Assembly (NCBI GenBank): GCA_014695325.1
Contig: JACJNZ010000048.1
Span: 310,001 to 374,000, forward strand
Direction of reading: 5' to 3'
DNA from: Cyanobacteria bacterium FACHB-502
GTDB lineage: Bacteria > Cyanobacteriota > Cyanobacteriia > Elainellales > Elainellaceae
Length of the DNA: 64,000 bases
Both the position numbers and the translations under genes were made by a program. Below, in pieces: positions 1 through 8,354 of the stretch. How positions within the stretch are numbered: position 1 is the first letter of the stretch; each line of letters opens with the position of its first letter. Under the pieces are notes generated by a model, which saw only the letters and a list, made by a program, of their open reading frames with translations, had not been told where the DNA came from and did not search any database.

Positions 1-1376
1 GGCTTCAGGCTTGCCTGTGCCACCCAGGATGCCAGCATCGCGCTGGAGATGTCGCCCTTTTGTGCCGTGATGATATAGAGTCCGCCGCTGAGCCGCCCCA
101 GTGCTTTATCCAGATCGTTGTCGAGAGCCTTCATTTGCTTGACGGTGCGATCGCGGGTGAGCCACTGTCCCAGGTCGGTTCCGGCTTCGACGCAGAGCTG
201 AAAGGTGCTGTCGTTCGGCGTTTCTTTGATCAAAATCGGCGGAAACGCTTCTCGCACCCCCACTTCTCGAAAGCGATTGCGAAGCGGATAGACCGACTCA
301 TCCTCGCCGCCGCCTGTTTCAAACAAGCCCACGACCTGCTTGGAGTTCACGGCTGCCAGGATCGTACCCAGTGCCGCTTCCGTGCTGCCGATCGAGCGAC
401 CTGGCTGAGGTGGCATCCCGATCACAATGCCCGATGCTAGACCGATCGTTTCAGTAATGTCGTGCGGCTCAGCCGTGCACAGATCAATCAGCTCGACGCC
501 CACGCCTGTTTTCTGGATGCCCTGACCGATTGCCTGGGCTAGCTCGTCGCTGTAGCCGTAGTCCACTACATAGAAAATGGCAACCATTGTTTCGGCTTTT
601 GCCTGTGCCTGGCTCCATTCGCGGTAGCGGTTCACCAGTTCTGAAATGTGGTGCTTTAGCAGGGGGCCGTGTCCGGTGGCGATCGTCTCGATGGTTGGAA
701 GGTTGCCCATGCGCTTCAGGGCTGCCAGTACCGAGCGGGCATTTGGACCCATGAGGCAGTCGTAGTAAAGCTTATAGTCTGCCTCCAGCAGCTCCAGGTC
801 TTCGTCGTAGCTGTAGTCGTCGCAGTAGTGCATCCCAAACACATCGCAGGTGTAGAGAGTGCTGGTTTTGTGGTCGAAGGTCAGAATGGTGTCGGGCCAG
901 TGGAGGTTAGGTGCAGAAACGAACTCCAGCTCGTGCCCATTGCCCAGATCCAGCCGCTCGCCGCTTTTTACCTGGAGCCGCTCAAAGGGAGAATGTACCA
1001 GATCTTCAAGAAATTGAATGGCTACCTTGGAACCGACGATGGTAATGTGAGGCGCAAGCTGGAGCAGGTCTTTGATCAGACCGCTGTGGTCGGGCTCAGT
1101 ATGGCTGACAACTAAATAGTCAATCTGTTGGGGATCGATCAGCCCGGTCAGGGTATCAAAGTAAAGCTCGCGAAATTTCTCGTGCGAGGTATCGACTAAA
1201 GCAGTCTTCTCACCCCGGATCAAAAAGGAGTTATAAGTTGTGCCGTTTTGCAGCTCAAATTCAATGTCAAAGCGATCGCGATCCCAGTCAAGCGATCGAA
1301 TTGCTGTCGTGTTATCGGCTATTTCTAAGGTTTGGAGCGTTAAGCGGCTTTGAATGCGCTCAGTAAGTGCTACCAT
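1..1376 (-). CDS. flv3: Flavodiiron (diflavin flavoprotein) protein, Flv3-like, partial
   Basis: My translation of the minus strand from ATG at 1376 stays open to the window edge, giving about 458 N-terminal residues of a protein that is usually near 570-600, so the C-terminus lies outside. The order is a metallo-beta-lactamase-like diiron domain (SHTEPDHSG supplies the H-x-E-x-D-H ligands; FGMHYC follows), a flavodoxin domain (VAIFYVVDYGYSDEL) and the beginning of the flavin reductase domain (ITAQKGDISSAMLASW). Flavodiiron proteins reduce O2 to water with electrons from the photosynthetic chain and protect photosystem I. The intact diiron ligands fit the Flv3/Flv4 class better than Flv1/Flv2, where ligands are often replaced; the Flv3 assignment comes from remembered N-terminal similarity (IRSLDWDRDRFDIEF). 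It is transcribed divergently from rpaA. Confidence 0.85.
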   Translation of the reverse strand, partial: MVALTERIQSRLTLQTLEIADNTTAIRSLDWDRDRFDIEFELQNGTTYNSFLIRGEKTALVDTSHEKFRELYFDTLTGLIDPQQIDYLVVSHTEPDHSGLIKDLLQLAPHITIVGSKVAIQFLEDLVHSPFERLQVKSGERLDLGNGHELEFVSAPNLHWPDTILTFDHKTSTLYTCDVFGMHYCDDYSYDEDLELLEADYKLYYDCLMGPNARSVLAALKRMGNLPTIETIATGHGPLLKHHISELVNRYREWSQAQAKAETMVAIFYVVDYGYSDELAQAIGQGIQKTGVGVELIDLCTAEPHDITETIGLASGIVIGMPPQPGRSIGSTEAALGTILAAVNSKQVVGLFETGGGEDESVYPLRNRFREVGVREAFPPILIKETPNDSTFQLCVEAGTDLGQWLTRDRTVKQMKALDNDLDKALGRLSGGLYIITAQKGDISSAMLASWVAQASLK

Positions 1377-1769
1377 GTCTGACTTTCCTCACTAACGGGC
1401 GAGCCTTGTCCTGTCATTACCCCATTATTGCTCTGCTGACTAGTTTTTTGTAAAGTTTTAATAAGTAAATCTACTTATTATCTCTGCTTATCAATTCTCC
1501 CATAAGGGTGACGCAAACTTAATCAATTTCTGACGTGAGGAAGCTAATAGACGCGGCTACCGTCGTTTTAAGGGTATTTTTGCCGTGGCTACGAGCATGT
1601 TGCATTCTGTCTCAGAAACGAAAGATTCCCTTGTAAACTGTAAACGGGTTAAATATAAGCATTAAGATTGATGCGCTCAGAAAGAATTAAAGATCCTTGC
1701 TTATAATCTGTACAGGAATCTTTTCATTCCTCAACGGTTCTAGAACATCTCTATCAAAACTCTTAAAAG
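1377..1769. other. Divergent intergenic region flv / rpaA
   Basis: This 393-bp region separates two divergent genes and should hold both promoters. It contains TTTACAAA-like motifs on the minus strand near 1450 and a GTAAACTGTAAAC direct repeat near 1635-1647. No open reading frame in it looks real. Confidence 0.6.
1702..1707 (+). promoter_or_regulatory. Candidate -10 box of rpaA
   Basis: A perfect TATAAT lies about 60 bp upstream of the rpaA start, a reasonable distance for a short 5' leader. I see no convincing -35 hexamer at 16-18 bp, so an activator-dependent promoter is possible. It is a sequence match only. Confidence 0.45.
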
Positions 1770-2495
1770 ATGCCTCGTATTCTTGTCATCGATGATGACC
1801 CTGCAATTGCCGAACTCGTCGCCGTAAATCTGGAAATGGCTGGCTATGATGTCAGTCAAGCTCCAGATGGCATCAAAGGACAAGCCCTTGCGCTTCAGCT
1901 CATTCCAGACCTGATCATGCTGGATTTGATGCTGCCTAAGGTCGATGGATTTACGGTTTGCCAGCGTCTCCGGCGTGACGAACGAACTGCTGATATTCCC
2001 GTCTTGATGTTGACGGCTCTTGGGCAAACCCAAGACAAGGTAGAAGGATTCAATGCAGGGGCAGACGACTACCTGACGAAACCCTTTGAAGTCGAAGAAA
2101 TGCTGGCGCGAGTGCGTGCCCTGCTCCGACGAACCGATCGCATTCCTCAGGCTGCTAAGCACAGCGAAATTCTTAACTTTGGTCCGCTGACGCTTGTTCC
2201 CGAACGGCTAGAGGCGATCTGGTTTGACCATACGGTAAAGCTGACTCATCTAGAGTTTGAGCTGCTCCACTGCCTGCTTCAGCGACACGGACAAACCGTT
2301 TCCCCCAGCGAAATTCTCAAAGAAGTCTGGGGCTACGACCCGAATGATGACATTGAAACGATTCGGGTTCACGTTCGTCACCTGAGAACTAAGCTGGAGC
2401 CCGACCCACGCCATCCGCGCTATATCAAAACTGTCTATGGGGCAGGATATTGCCTGGAACTGCCTGCACTGCCTCAGGAAGGCGAGATTGCCTGA
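1770..2495 (+). CDS. rpaA: OmpR-family response regulator RpaA
   Basis: A 241-residue two-domain regulator. The receiver domain (1-120) has the acidic pocket at D8-D10, phospho-acceptor Asp52 in LDLMLP, Thr82 and Lys104 (TKPFE). The C-terminal winged-helix domain (about 135-232) ends with the recognition-helix region [16 protein letters not shown]. The sequence is near-identical to what I recall of RpaA, including [10 protein letters not shown] and [16 protein letters not shown]. RpaA is the master output regulator of the KaiABC clock, phosphorylated by SasA and dephosphorylated through CikA. It controls dusk genes and phycobilisome-photosystem coupling. The gene stands alone, divergent from the flavodiiron gene. 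Confidence 0.93.
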   Translation: MPRILVIDDDPAIAELVAVNLEMAGYDVSQAPDGIKGQALALQLIPDLIMLDLMLPKVDGFTVCQRLRRDERTADIPVLMLTALGQTQDKVEGFNAGADDYLTKPFEVEEMLARVRALLRRTDRIPQAAKHSEILNFGPLTLVPERLEAIWFDHTVKLTHLEFELLHCLLQRHGQTVSPSEILKEVWGYDPNDDIETIRVHVRHLRTKLEPDPRHPRYIKTVYGAGYCLELPALPQEGEIA

Positions 2496-2571
2496 GCAAA
2501 TTCTTTTTCCAGAATGCCTGTTCTACAAGAGGCGATCGAAGTCGTTTCCTTTGTGGTTGATACGCTGACTC

Positions 2572-3105
2572 CTACTCCAGCGCGTTGAACTCCGATCGAT
2601 AGCTCACTGTTCCATGGCAGCCCTTAAGGGCATCCGCTGCTAGCTCTACTACCATAAACGCTTCTTCTGGGACGTTGTATTCACATTTCAACCCCTTTTC
2701 GCGGGCTGGAACAAACCCAAATCGGGAATAGTATGCCGGGGAGCCCAGCACGACAACAGCTTGACAGCCCAACCGATCGCACTCTACTAAACCCTGGCGA
2801 ATCAGCAGTGCCCCAATTCCCCGTCGCTGATAGCCGGGTAGAACCGCAACGGGTGCAAGCCCAAGCACGAAGGCATCCGCACATTCCCCGCAGGCTCGAT
2901 CGACGTTGGGCTGGGTGCGAATCGTGACTGGACTGAAGAAAATGTGTCCGACGATTTGCCCAGATTCAGTCGCAATGAGGGAAAGCGTAGAAGCGGCTCC
3001 CCGAAGTCGATCGACTAAATTTGCCTCGTCTTCTCGCCCGAATGCCGCAAGATTGACTTTGCGAATGGCTTCTATATCCTCTGGTTGCTCAGCTCGGACT
3101 TCCAT
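2572..3105 (-). CDS. GNAT family N-acetyltransferase (YhbS-like)
   Basis: A 177-residue protein with the GNAT fold. The acetyl-CoA binding motif A is YQRRGIGALLIRQGL (about residues 90-104), followed by the typical PAYYSRFGF segment of YhbS-type acetyltransferases. The substrate cannot be deduced. It lies 38 bp downstream of the solute-binding-protein gene on the same strand and may be co-transcribed with it, but a functional link is not evident. Confidence 0.82.
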   Translation of the reverse strand: MEVRAEQPEDIEAIRKVNLAAFGREDEANLVDRLRGAASTLSLIATESGQIVGHIFFSPVTIRTQPNVDRACGECADAFVLGLAPVAVLPGYQRRGIGALLIRQGLVECDRLGCQAVVVLGSPAYYSRFGFVPAREKGLKCEYNVPEEAFMVVELAADALKGCHGTVSYRSEFNALE

Positions 3106-3143
3106 AATTTCCTAAGTTCTCAGTTTTGGAATCTGAAGCAGTT

Positions 3144-4442
3144 CTAGGTCTTGAGCAATGTACGGGTTTCCTGAGCCGCTGCCTGGAGTGCAGCTTCAAT
3201 CGACATCCGATCGGTGAGGGCAGCACTAAGATAACGCTGGAGAATATCGGAAGCCTGGGCATATTGGGCGATCGGCGGACGCAAAACTGCCTGTTCTACC
3301 ACCTGCTGCATTGGCGAGAAATAGGGGTATTTTGCCAGCACTTCGGGATCAGCATAAACCGATCGGCGTGTGGGCAGATAGCCATTTTCGAGGGCAGCCA
3401 TTTTTTGAGCAGCAGCACTGGCATAAAATTGAGCCACTCGCCAGGCAGCTTCAGGATGACGCGAGCTTTTTGCAATGCCAATTCCCCAGCCGCCGAGACA
3501 GGCTCCGCTCTGGAACCCTTCTGCATGAACCATCGGCATCACCGCAAACTTTCCTCTGACTAAAGAATCATCCGCGCTCGCCAGCGGATACACATAGGGC
3601 CAGTTTCGCAAGAATGCTACCTCCCCACTCTGAAATAGCTGCCGCGTTTCTTCTTCCTGGAAGGTTGTCACTCCGGGAGGCGCAATGCCAGCCGCGATCG
3701 TGTCTTTCAAAAAGCGAAGTGCCTGGACTGCCTGAGGGCGATCAATTCCGACTTCCTGCGTTTTGGGATCGACCCAGAAGCCGCCAAACCCCGCCAGCAC
3801 TTCGATAAACATAGCAGGAAGCCCTTCGTACTGTCGCCCCTGCCAGACGTAGCCCCACTTTGCCGCGCCAGACTGCTGAAGCTGTTTTGCCGCGCTGATC
3901 AGATCATTAAAGGTGGTGGGGGGCTGAATGCCTGCCTGTTCTAGCAGATCTTTGCGGTAGTAGATCATGCCGCCATCCGATCGAATGGGCAGTCGATACA
4001 GCCGCTCTTGATAGCGTCCGCCTGCCAGATCGCCCGGCATCAAGTCAGCAACATCTTCGGGAGTGAGGCGATCGGTTAAATCCAGTAGCCATCCGGCGGC
4101 AGCAAACTTGGGCAGCCAGACGATGTCCATCATCACCAAGTCATAGGGCGAATCTCCCAGCAAAAAGGATGAGGTGTAGAGGTCTTCGACCAGGTTTGAG
4201 GCGTTTGGTCCTTCAACAACATCAATTTTGATATCTGGATTTTCGGCTTCAAACGCTTTGACCAGGTGTTCTCCCTGCGCTGCATCGAGGGCAGAAGTCA
4301 ACAAGCTGACGTGAACTGGTTCTTGAGTTCGGGCAGGGGGAGCTACCCAGATAATGAACAACGCAAACAAAATTGCCAGCCCAAACCAGATTACAGGTTT
4401 AGCAAGCCAGCGTGAACCTGTGCGGAAAAGGGTTTTGGGCAT
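3144..4442 (-). CDS. ABC transporter sugar-binding protein, family 1
   Basis: 432 residues. The N-terminus carries one hydrophobic helix (about 17-36) as signal or anchor. It is followed by a typical extracellular solute-binding family 1 fold, with the early motif KAFEAENPDIKIDVVEG and the DLVMMDIVWLPKFAAAGWL segment seen in sugar (trehalose, maltose, glucosylglycerol-type) binding proteins. No conserved lipobox Cys was noted, so it is probably membrane-anchored through the helix or secreted. The permease and ATPase genes are not next to it, so the partner transporter must be encoded elsewhere. The exact sugar is unknown. Confidence 0.85.
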   Translation of the reverse strand: MPKTLFRTGSRWLAKPVIWFGLAILFALFIIWVAPPARTQEPVHVSLLTSALDAAQGEHLVKAFEAENPDIKIDVVEGPNASNLVEDLYTSSFLLGDSPYDLVMMDIVWLPKFAAAGWLLDLTDRLTPEDVADLMPGDLAGGRYQERLYRLPIRSDGGMIYYRKDLLEQAGIQPPTTFNDLISAAKQLQQSGAAKWGYVWQGRQYEGLPAMFIEVLAGFGGFWVDPKTQEVGIDRPQAVQALRFLKDTIAAGIAPPGVTTFQEEETRQLFQSGEVAFLRNWPYVYPLASADDSLVRGKFAVMPMVHAEGFQSGACLGGWGIGIAKSSRHPEAAWRVAQFYASAAAQKMAALENGYLPTRRSVYADPEVLAKYPYFSPMQQVVEQAVLRPPIAQYAQASDILQRYLSAALTDRMSIEAALQAAAQETRTLLKT

Positions 4443-4753
4443 TGTGACTCCACCCGGATCAGCGCAAAAGGGTTTGTCTCATTAGACTGTAAACGTCTCA
4501 AGAGATATGTCTAGCTTACGCATCTGGTGGATTTAGGGAAAGAGGAGCAAGAGAAGTGACAGGAAAATTTAAGGGAACCTCTGGGAAGAAATTAAGCCAA
4601 ACGGCTCGAAATTCCTCCTGTGAAGGGAGATTTAGGGAGATCTCAAGCCCTGGAAGACCAATCCGAAGTTCTTCTCAAACCTCCTTGTAATTGATTGATT
4701 GATCGTTTTTATAAAAGCTTGTAATAATCTGTCGGATGAATCATTCTGCTCAG
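4443..4753. other. Intergenic region with a dispersed-repeat fragment
   Basis: This 311-bp stretch holds the putative promoter of the minus-strand sugar-binding gene and, at about 4608-4645, a short fragment related to the dispersed GCCCCCTAAAT/ACTTTGA repeat family (GGGAGATTTAGGGAGATCT). No credible gene. Confidence 0.5.
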
Positions 4754-5056
4754 TTATTTTGCTAAATCTTGAAGCAGTGCCCCAGCAATTTGTCGCCATT
4801 CTGCATCCAGTTCTGAGGTGCATTCTGGCTGCCTTGCGCGATCGTACCAGTAGCGGGCGTTGCTCATATCTCCTTCTCTGCGATGCAGATAGGCATGTAC
4901 CCAGGCACTCTCTGGATCAGTTCCATCGCCCAAAAACTCATGGGCCTGTTGCCAGCCGTTGCGCTTGTCGTACCAGAGTGCCTGCAATGCAAGGGGTAAA
5001 TTGAATGGAGGACGATCAGCTACCTGAGTAGAGTGAAAAAATTCGTCGAATGTCAT
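4754..5056 (-). CDS. Conserved hypothetical protein, TPR-like helical
   Basis: A 100-residue protein. The centre reads like a single helical repeat (ALQALWYDKRNGWQQAHEF, then WVHAYLHRREGDMSNARYWYDRA), as in a small widespread family of unknown function with Sel1/TPR-like helix pairs. There is no signal peptide or membrane segment, so it is probably a cytoplasmic adaptor. The downstream neighbours on this strand are unrelated. Confidence 0.7.
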   Translation of the reverse strand: MTFDEFFHSTQVADRPPFNLPLALQALWYDKRNGWQQAHEFLGDGTDPESAWVHAYLHRREGDMSNARYWYDRARQPECTSELDAEWRQIAGALLQDLAK

Positions 5057-5085
5057 GGTTTGAACTGCTTGCGCTCCCCTGCTGG

Positions 5086-5472
5086 CTAACGTCGCGTCTG
5101 CGAAGAGCCGACCTTATTTTCGGGCTGTAACCGAGCCTGGAAATCGCTACAGTCCAGAGCACTTTCGGTCAAGACGGTTTCTGGACGAACCGCACAGCGC
5201 AGATAGGGATTGTTGGTAAAAAACTGGCACTGATAGCAAGGAATTTTTTGGGCAACTTTGACTTTGCGGTTGCCGCCATAAACCAGCTTGGGCAGTCCCA
5301 GAAAAACGGCAGTGGCGATCGACCAGAGGAGAACAAAGCTAATCGGAATAAAGAATAAAAGGCTATCCGGGGGCTGTGTTTGTTCCTGTTGAGGAACGTT
5401 TGAGGAGACAGCCTGCTGCGAAGCAATCAGCATAGCTTCAGTCTGGTCAGGTGCGATGTCATTGCCGTTCAT
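5086..5472 (-). CDS. Small membrane protein with cytoplasmic Cys-rich tail
   Basis: 128 residues. A polar Gln/Pro-rich N-terminus (about 1-37) is followed by one transmembrane segment (about 38-60, LLFFIPISFVLLWSIATAVF) and then a conserved tail. The tail contains C-Y-Q-C, N-N-P-Y-L-R-C-A-V and a final C-S-D-F, so four cysteines are spaced for a metal or Fe-S site. I recognise this PCxxCxFF...LxCAV layout as recurring in cyanobacterial proteins of unknown function. The start lies inside a short tandem GAACGGCAAT repeat, so its choice is slightly uncertain. Confidence 0.72.
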   Translation of the reverse strand: MNGNDIAPDQTEAMLIASQQAVSSNVPQQEQTQPPDSLLFFIPISFVLLWSIATAVFLGLPKLVYGGNRKVKVAQKIPCYQCQFFTNNPYLRCAVRPETVLTESALDCSDFQARLQPENKVGSSQTRR

Positions 5473-5700
5473 TGCCGTTCACGATGGTTAGGTAACTGTT
5501 GTCTAGTAAGTAACTGTGTTAAGTAACTGTTGTCAGGATCAGTTTTTCAGAATTGGCAGGCGGGGAATAGGTTTAAGGCACAGCGATCGCTTGTGAAACC
5601 TCTAATTGTTTCAGGAAGAACCTGACAAGTCCAAGCTCCTCCCGATCGTTCGATCGCCGCAGCTTTTCAGATTCTGATACGGCAAATTTTCAGATTCCGA

Positions 5701-6666
5701 TTAAGAGACGGTTTCCTCTGCTGCCGGAAGCTGGGCTATAGGCTTCATGTCAGAGCCGTAGAGCTCAACGAACCGCTTGTAGAGCCACATCGTATCCCGT
5801 TCAGAAGTTCGATTACTAGGATTCAGCAGACGGTTGAGATTGCGCTCAGCCAGCTTTTGCAGGTAAGGCAGATCTTCAAACAGTGTGAGACAAGCTGAGA
5901 AGTGCAAAATTGCTTGCAGAATCGGACGGGGCCACTTAAGGTCGCTGTAAATGTCGATCAGAAACTTATGGCGATTTTCGTCGATTGGCACAACGTTAAA
6001 TAGAACCGTAATGCGCTTGCCGTTATAGGCTGGGATGCTCAGCTCAACGGTGTAGGGAGTCAGCAGCGTCAAATCTACTTCCACAATTGGCTGCCGCCAG
6101 ATGCGGAGCGCGTTCATGGGCGAATCGAGCGTGGTTTGAAACTTCACTTTGCCGCCGATCGCCGTAGGCTCTACATCGCTTACCTGAATCACTCTCAAGT
6201 TACCCAAACTAAAGTTGTGAATGCTTTCCAAGTGTTTCAGGTTCAGCAGGTGGTAAATCTGGCAAACGTAGGGGAATGGCAGAATGTATCCCTGGCTGAT
6301 CACATGATTCTCGCGCATCTCGTGCATTCTTGCTTGAGTGCGATGGGCAAAGCTTTCAAACGAGTGGCTGAGCTGGGATGCAGCCTGGAGTGCCCTGGTT
6401 CCTCCATCTTCTTCTTGCTGGTTGGGCTTGAGATAAAGCCAGGTCAAAAAGAAGAATGAAGCCATGATCAGCTGCAAGACTTCACCGGGCGAGGGCGCAC
6501 CGTGGGCGAAAGCAGCAATCCCACGATCGGCAATGCCAAAGAGCCAGGAAGGAATTCCAATCATCCAAATGCCGTTTTTAATTTGGGCAATGGACATGGG
6601 AATATCAACAGAAGACTGACGCTGAATTGCAGCTTGTTGAGTTTTAGGTTCGATCGAAGTAGACAT
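5701..6666 (-). CDS. Conserved cyanobacterial membrane-associated protein, unknown
   Basis: 321 residues. Two hydrophobic segments lie at about 32-50 and 62-80, followed by a long soluble part (about 100-310) without a motif I can name. It contains alternating beta-like stretches (VEVDLTLLTPYTVELSIPAY) and the segment KWPRPILQAILHFSACLTLFEDLPYL. I do not recognise the family. It is the first gene of a minus-strand series of small unknowns, and neighbours give no clear function. Confidence 0.65.
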   Translation of the reverse strand: MSTSIEPKTQQAAIQRQSSVDIPMSIAQIKNGIWMIGIPSWLFGIADRGIAAFAHGAPSPGEVLQLIMASFFFLTWLYLKPNQQEEDGGTRALQAASQLSHSFESFAHRTQARMHEMRENHVISQGYILPFPYVCQIYHLLNLKHLESIHNFSLGNLRVIQVSDVEPTAIGGKVKFQTTLDSPMNALRIWRQPIVEVDLTLLTPYTVELSIPAYNGKRITVLFNVVPIDENRHKFLIDIYSDLKWPRPILQAILHFSACLTLFEDLPYLQKLAERNLNRLLNPSNRTSERDTMWLYKRFVELYGSDMKPIAQLPAAEETVS

Positions 6667-6818
6667 GGTTAATTCCGGCAGAACGGTAAGTCAGGTGAAA
6701 CGGGAATCCAATCGATAGGGCCTGAAAACAAGATCTGAAATCAAGCTGGGAACACAAACGAGAAAAGCGATTGGATTAGAGCGGAAACCATCAAAGTGAC
6801 AGAAGGATTAAACAAACC

Positions 6819-7115
6819 TTAATGCAACTCTGCAGGGCTCGCAGCCGACTCTAAACAAACCATTGATCGAAACCGAAGTCCGACAAACTGCTCATACAGA
6901 GGATTGAGCTTACAAAGGGGCGGGATCACAAATAGAACGCGATCGGCAACCTTAACAGTGCGGGCAAAAGGACAGCTCGCCGGAATAACATGACAGATAA
7001 CCTGTGCAACCTTCGGGTTTTGAATCTCCACCGAATCGAGCCATTTGCGGATGGGATTCAAGACGTTTAAGCGGGAGGATGTCAAATGAGAGAAGAACTG
7101 CACGAGGTTAAACAT
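6819..7115 (-). CDS. Mo-dependent nitrogenase C-terminal domain family protein
   Basis: 98 residues, with the features of the small cyanobacterial family annotated as Mo-dependent nitrogenase C-terminal domain: IRKWLDSVEIQNPKVAQ, then ICHVIPASCPFAR, then PPLCKLNPLYEQFVGLRFR. Despite the name these proteins are not nitrogenase. They are common in cyanobacteria, including non-fixers, and their function is unknown. Two Cys (CHVIPASC) and a third in PPLCKLNP are conserved in my memory of the family. No nif genes are nearby. Confidence 0.75.
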   Translation of the reverse strand: MFNLVQFFSHLTSSRLNVLNPIRKWLDSVEIQNPKVAQVICHVIPASCPFARTVKVADRVLFVIPPLCKLNPLYEQFVGLRFRSMVCLESAASPAELH

Positions 7116-7166
7116 TTGTCCAAGTCCTGAACGAATAAAGAATGAATCGTTTCGATCGTTCGCGAA

Positions 7167-7415
7167 TTAAGCCGTTTTCAAGCTATATGAAACTGCGGTT
7201 GCTTGCCCTTCGGCACTAGAGATAAGCTGCCATCCTTCACGCAAGAGCTTCTGGTAAGTTGCCCAGCCTTTTGAGCCACCCGGAATCTCATAATCTGGCA
7301 CTGCGCCTCGGAAGGTTTTGTACGACTGCCAGGGTTGACTCGGGGAAGTTCTAATGTGCAGAATCTTAGTTCCGTCGTGACCGAAGCTCGAAAGCCAGCA
7401 CATTTGTCCAGTCAT
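7167..7415 (-). CDS. Hypothetical protein, 82 residues
   Basis: A short soluble ORF with a plausible start (ATG at 7415) and a composition like a real protein: WLSSFGHDGTKILHIR, then GSKGWATYQKLLREGWQLIS. I do not recognise a family. The C-terminal half resembles the W-x-x-Y-x-x-L-x-x-x-G-W-E pattern seen in small conserved bacterial proteins. It lies 51 bp upstream of the Mo-nitro-domain gene on the same strand, so the two may be co-expressed. Confidence 0.55.
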   Translation of the reverse strand: MTGQMCWLSSFGHDGTKILHIRTSPSQPWQSYKTFRGAVPDYEIPGGSKGWATYQKLLREGWQLISSAEGQATAVSYSLKTA

Positions 7416-7825
7416 AAAGCAAACTCCTTGATTTTTTCCCAGCTTCGTTGTCGAAGAATGCGCGCTGGGCGCAGGTGATTACGCACTGGGCGGATAGAGA
7501 AGAACGCATCGAAGAGCTGAAATGACAGCTAACTTTTGGTTGCGAACCTTGATAGTTCCAGGATGCTGCGGGACACTCAGAAAATCCTCTTTCTAGAGTG
7601 TTAAATATTTCTTTACGTTCCTGCGTCAGTCGATAGAGAACCAGAGCAAAAGGAGATATAGCCCCGAAAACGCCTGTAAATATGAACCTTTCAAGTTTTC
7701 AAGCAGTCTATCTACGTAAATACCCCTTGAGTTCTAACGGCTTCCTAAAACTCAAGTCTTGTGGTAGAGGAAAATCAGCGTTGTTCCCAGTAGAAATAAA
7801 AATGTGAGTGGGAGAAATATAGGCA
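7416..7825. other. Divergent intergenic region, 410 bp
   Basis: It separates divergent small genes and must hold their promoters. I see no RNA gene, repeat or strong hairpin in it. Confidence 0.5.
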
Positions 7826-8023
7826 ATGAAAGAGTTTCCGCGCTTCAACTGTGAGCAAACGGTTCGGTTTATTGGAGGAAAAGGAAAAGTAAAGTCCTAC
7901 CGGCCCGCTTCAGGCTCCTGGCAGTATTTGGTCGAGATGGAGATGGGACCAGAGCCGGATATGGGAAGAATTGGCTATGAGACCACAATTATGCTGCTGG
8001 AGTCCGATCTAGTTCCTTTGTAG
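7826..8023 (+). CDS. Small conserved hypothetical protein, 65 residues
   Basis: The ATG at 7826 is preceded by GGGAGAAATATAGGCA, an adequate ribosome-binding site. The protein (VRFIGGKGKVKSYRPASGSWQYLVEMEMG, here in two halves) looks like a compact beta protein with SH3-like character, of a kind common in cyanobacteria. The C-terminus ends in TTIMLLESDLVPL. Function unknown; no membrane segment. Confidence 0.6.
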   Translation: MKEFPRFNCEQTVRFIGGKGKVKSYRPASGSWQYLVEMEMGPEPDMGRIGYETTIMLLESDLVPL

Positions 8024-8354
8024 GTCGATTGATTGCCAAACCTATCAGCGATCGCATCAACCGCTGCATTCGCCCCTGCTTTCATCGTTGTATTAACGCA
8101 ACGCATTATAAACTCATGCATTAGCGAAATACATTAACGTAATGCATTAACACAATTATTAAAGTTGCTATGGTCATTGCAGTCTTCTTAGGCTGCATTT
8201 TTTTACATAGCTTTTTTACATAGCACACTTCCCAAAACAGAGTTTTAGCCCAGGATAGTGAGTCATTCGGTTAAGTGAACTCGGTAGGTATCACTGCCCT
8301 TAATCCAACCTATACGCATCTTAACATTTCTTCAAGCGATTGGCAGGCATTGGC
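8024..8354. other. AT-rich intergenic region with two repeat clusters
   Basis: 331 bp between a plus-strand small gene and the end of the minus-strand receiver gene. It contains a cluster of ATGCATTA-type repeats (8090-8155) and a direct duplication of TTTTTTACATAGC (8200-8224). No ORF. Confidence 0.5.
8088..8155. repeat. Degenerate iteron-like 12-14 bp tandem repeats
   Basis: Five successive units resemble ATGCATTAACGNAA: TGTATTAACGCA, ACGCATTATAAACTC, ATGCATTAGCGAAA, TACATTAACGTA and ATGCATTAACACAA. They are AT-rich and contain overlapping palindromes (ATGCAT, TTAACGTAA). They could be a multi-site operator or simply an expanded repeat. Confidence 0.5.

Noticed and set aside
1450-1475. HLR1-like motif between flv and rpaA on the minus strand
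   Set aside because: One half (TTTACAAA) fits but the other (TTTACTTA) has a mismatch and the spacing is 15 rather than 12 bp.
8202-8222. Possible HLR1 (RpaB) site, TTTACATA repeated
   Set aside because: The two hexamer blocks are 13 bp apart from start to start; HLR1 needs 12 bp (8+4). It is also not placed before a gene start. It is kept only as a direct repeat.
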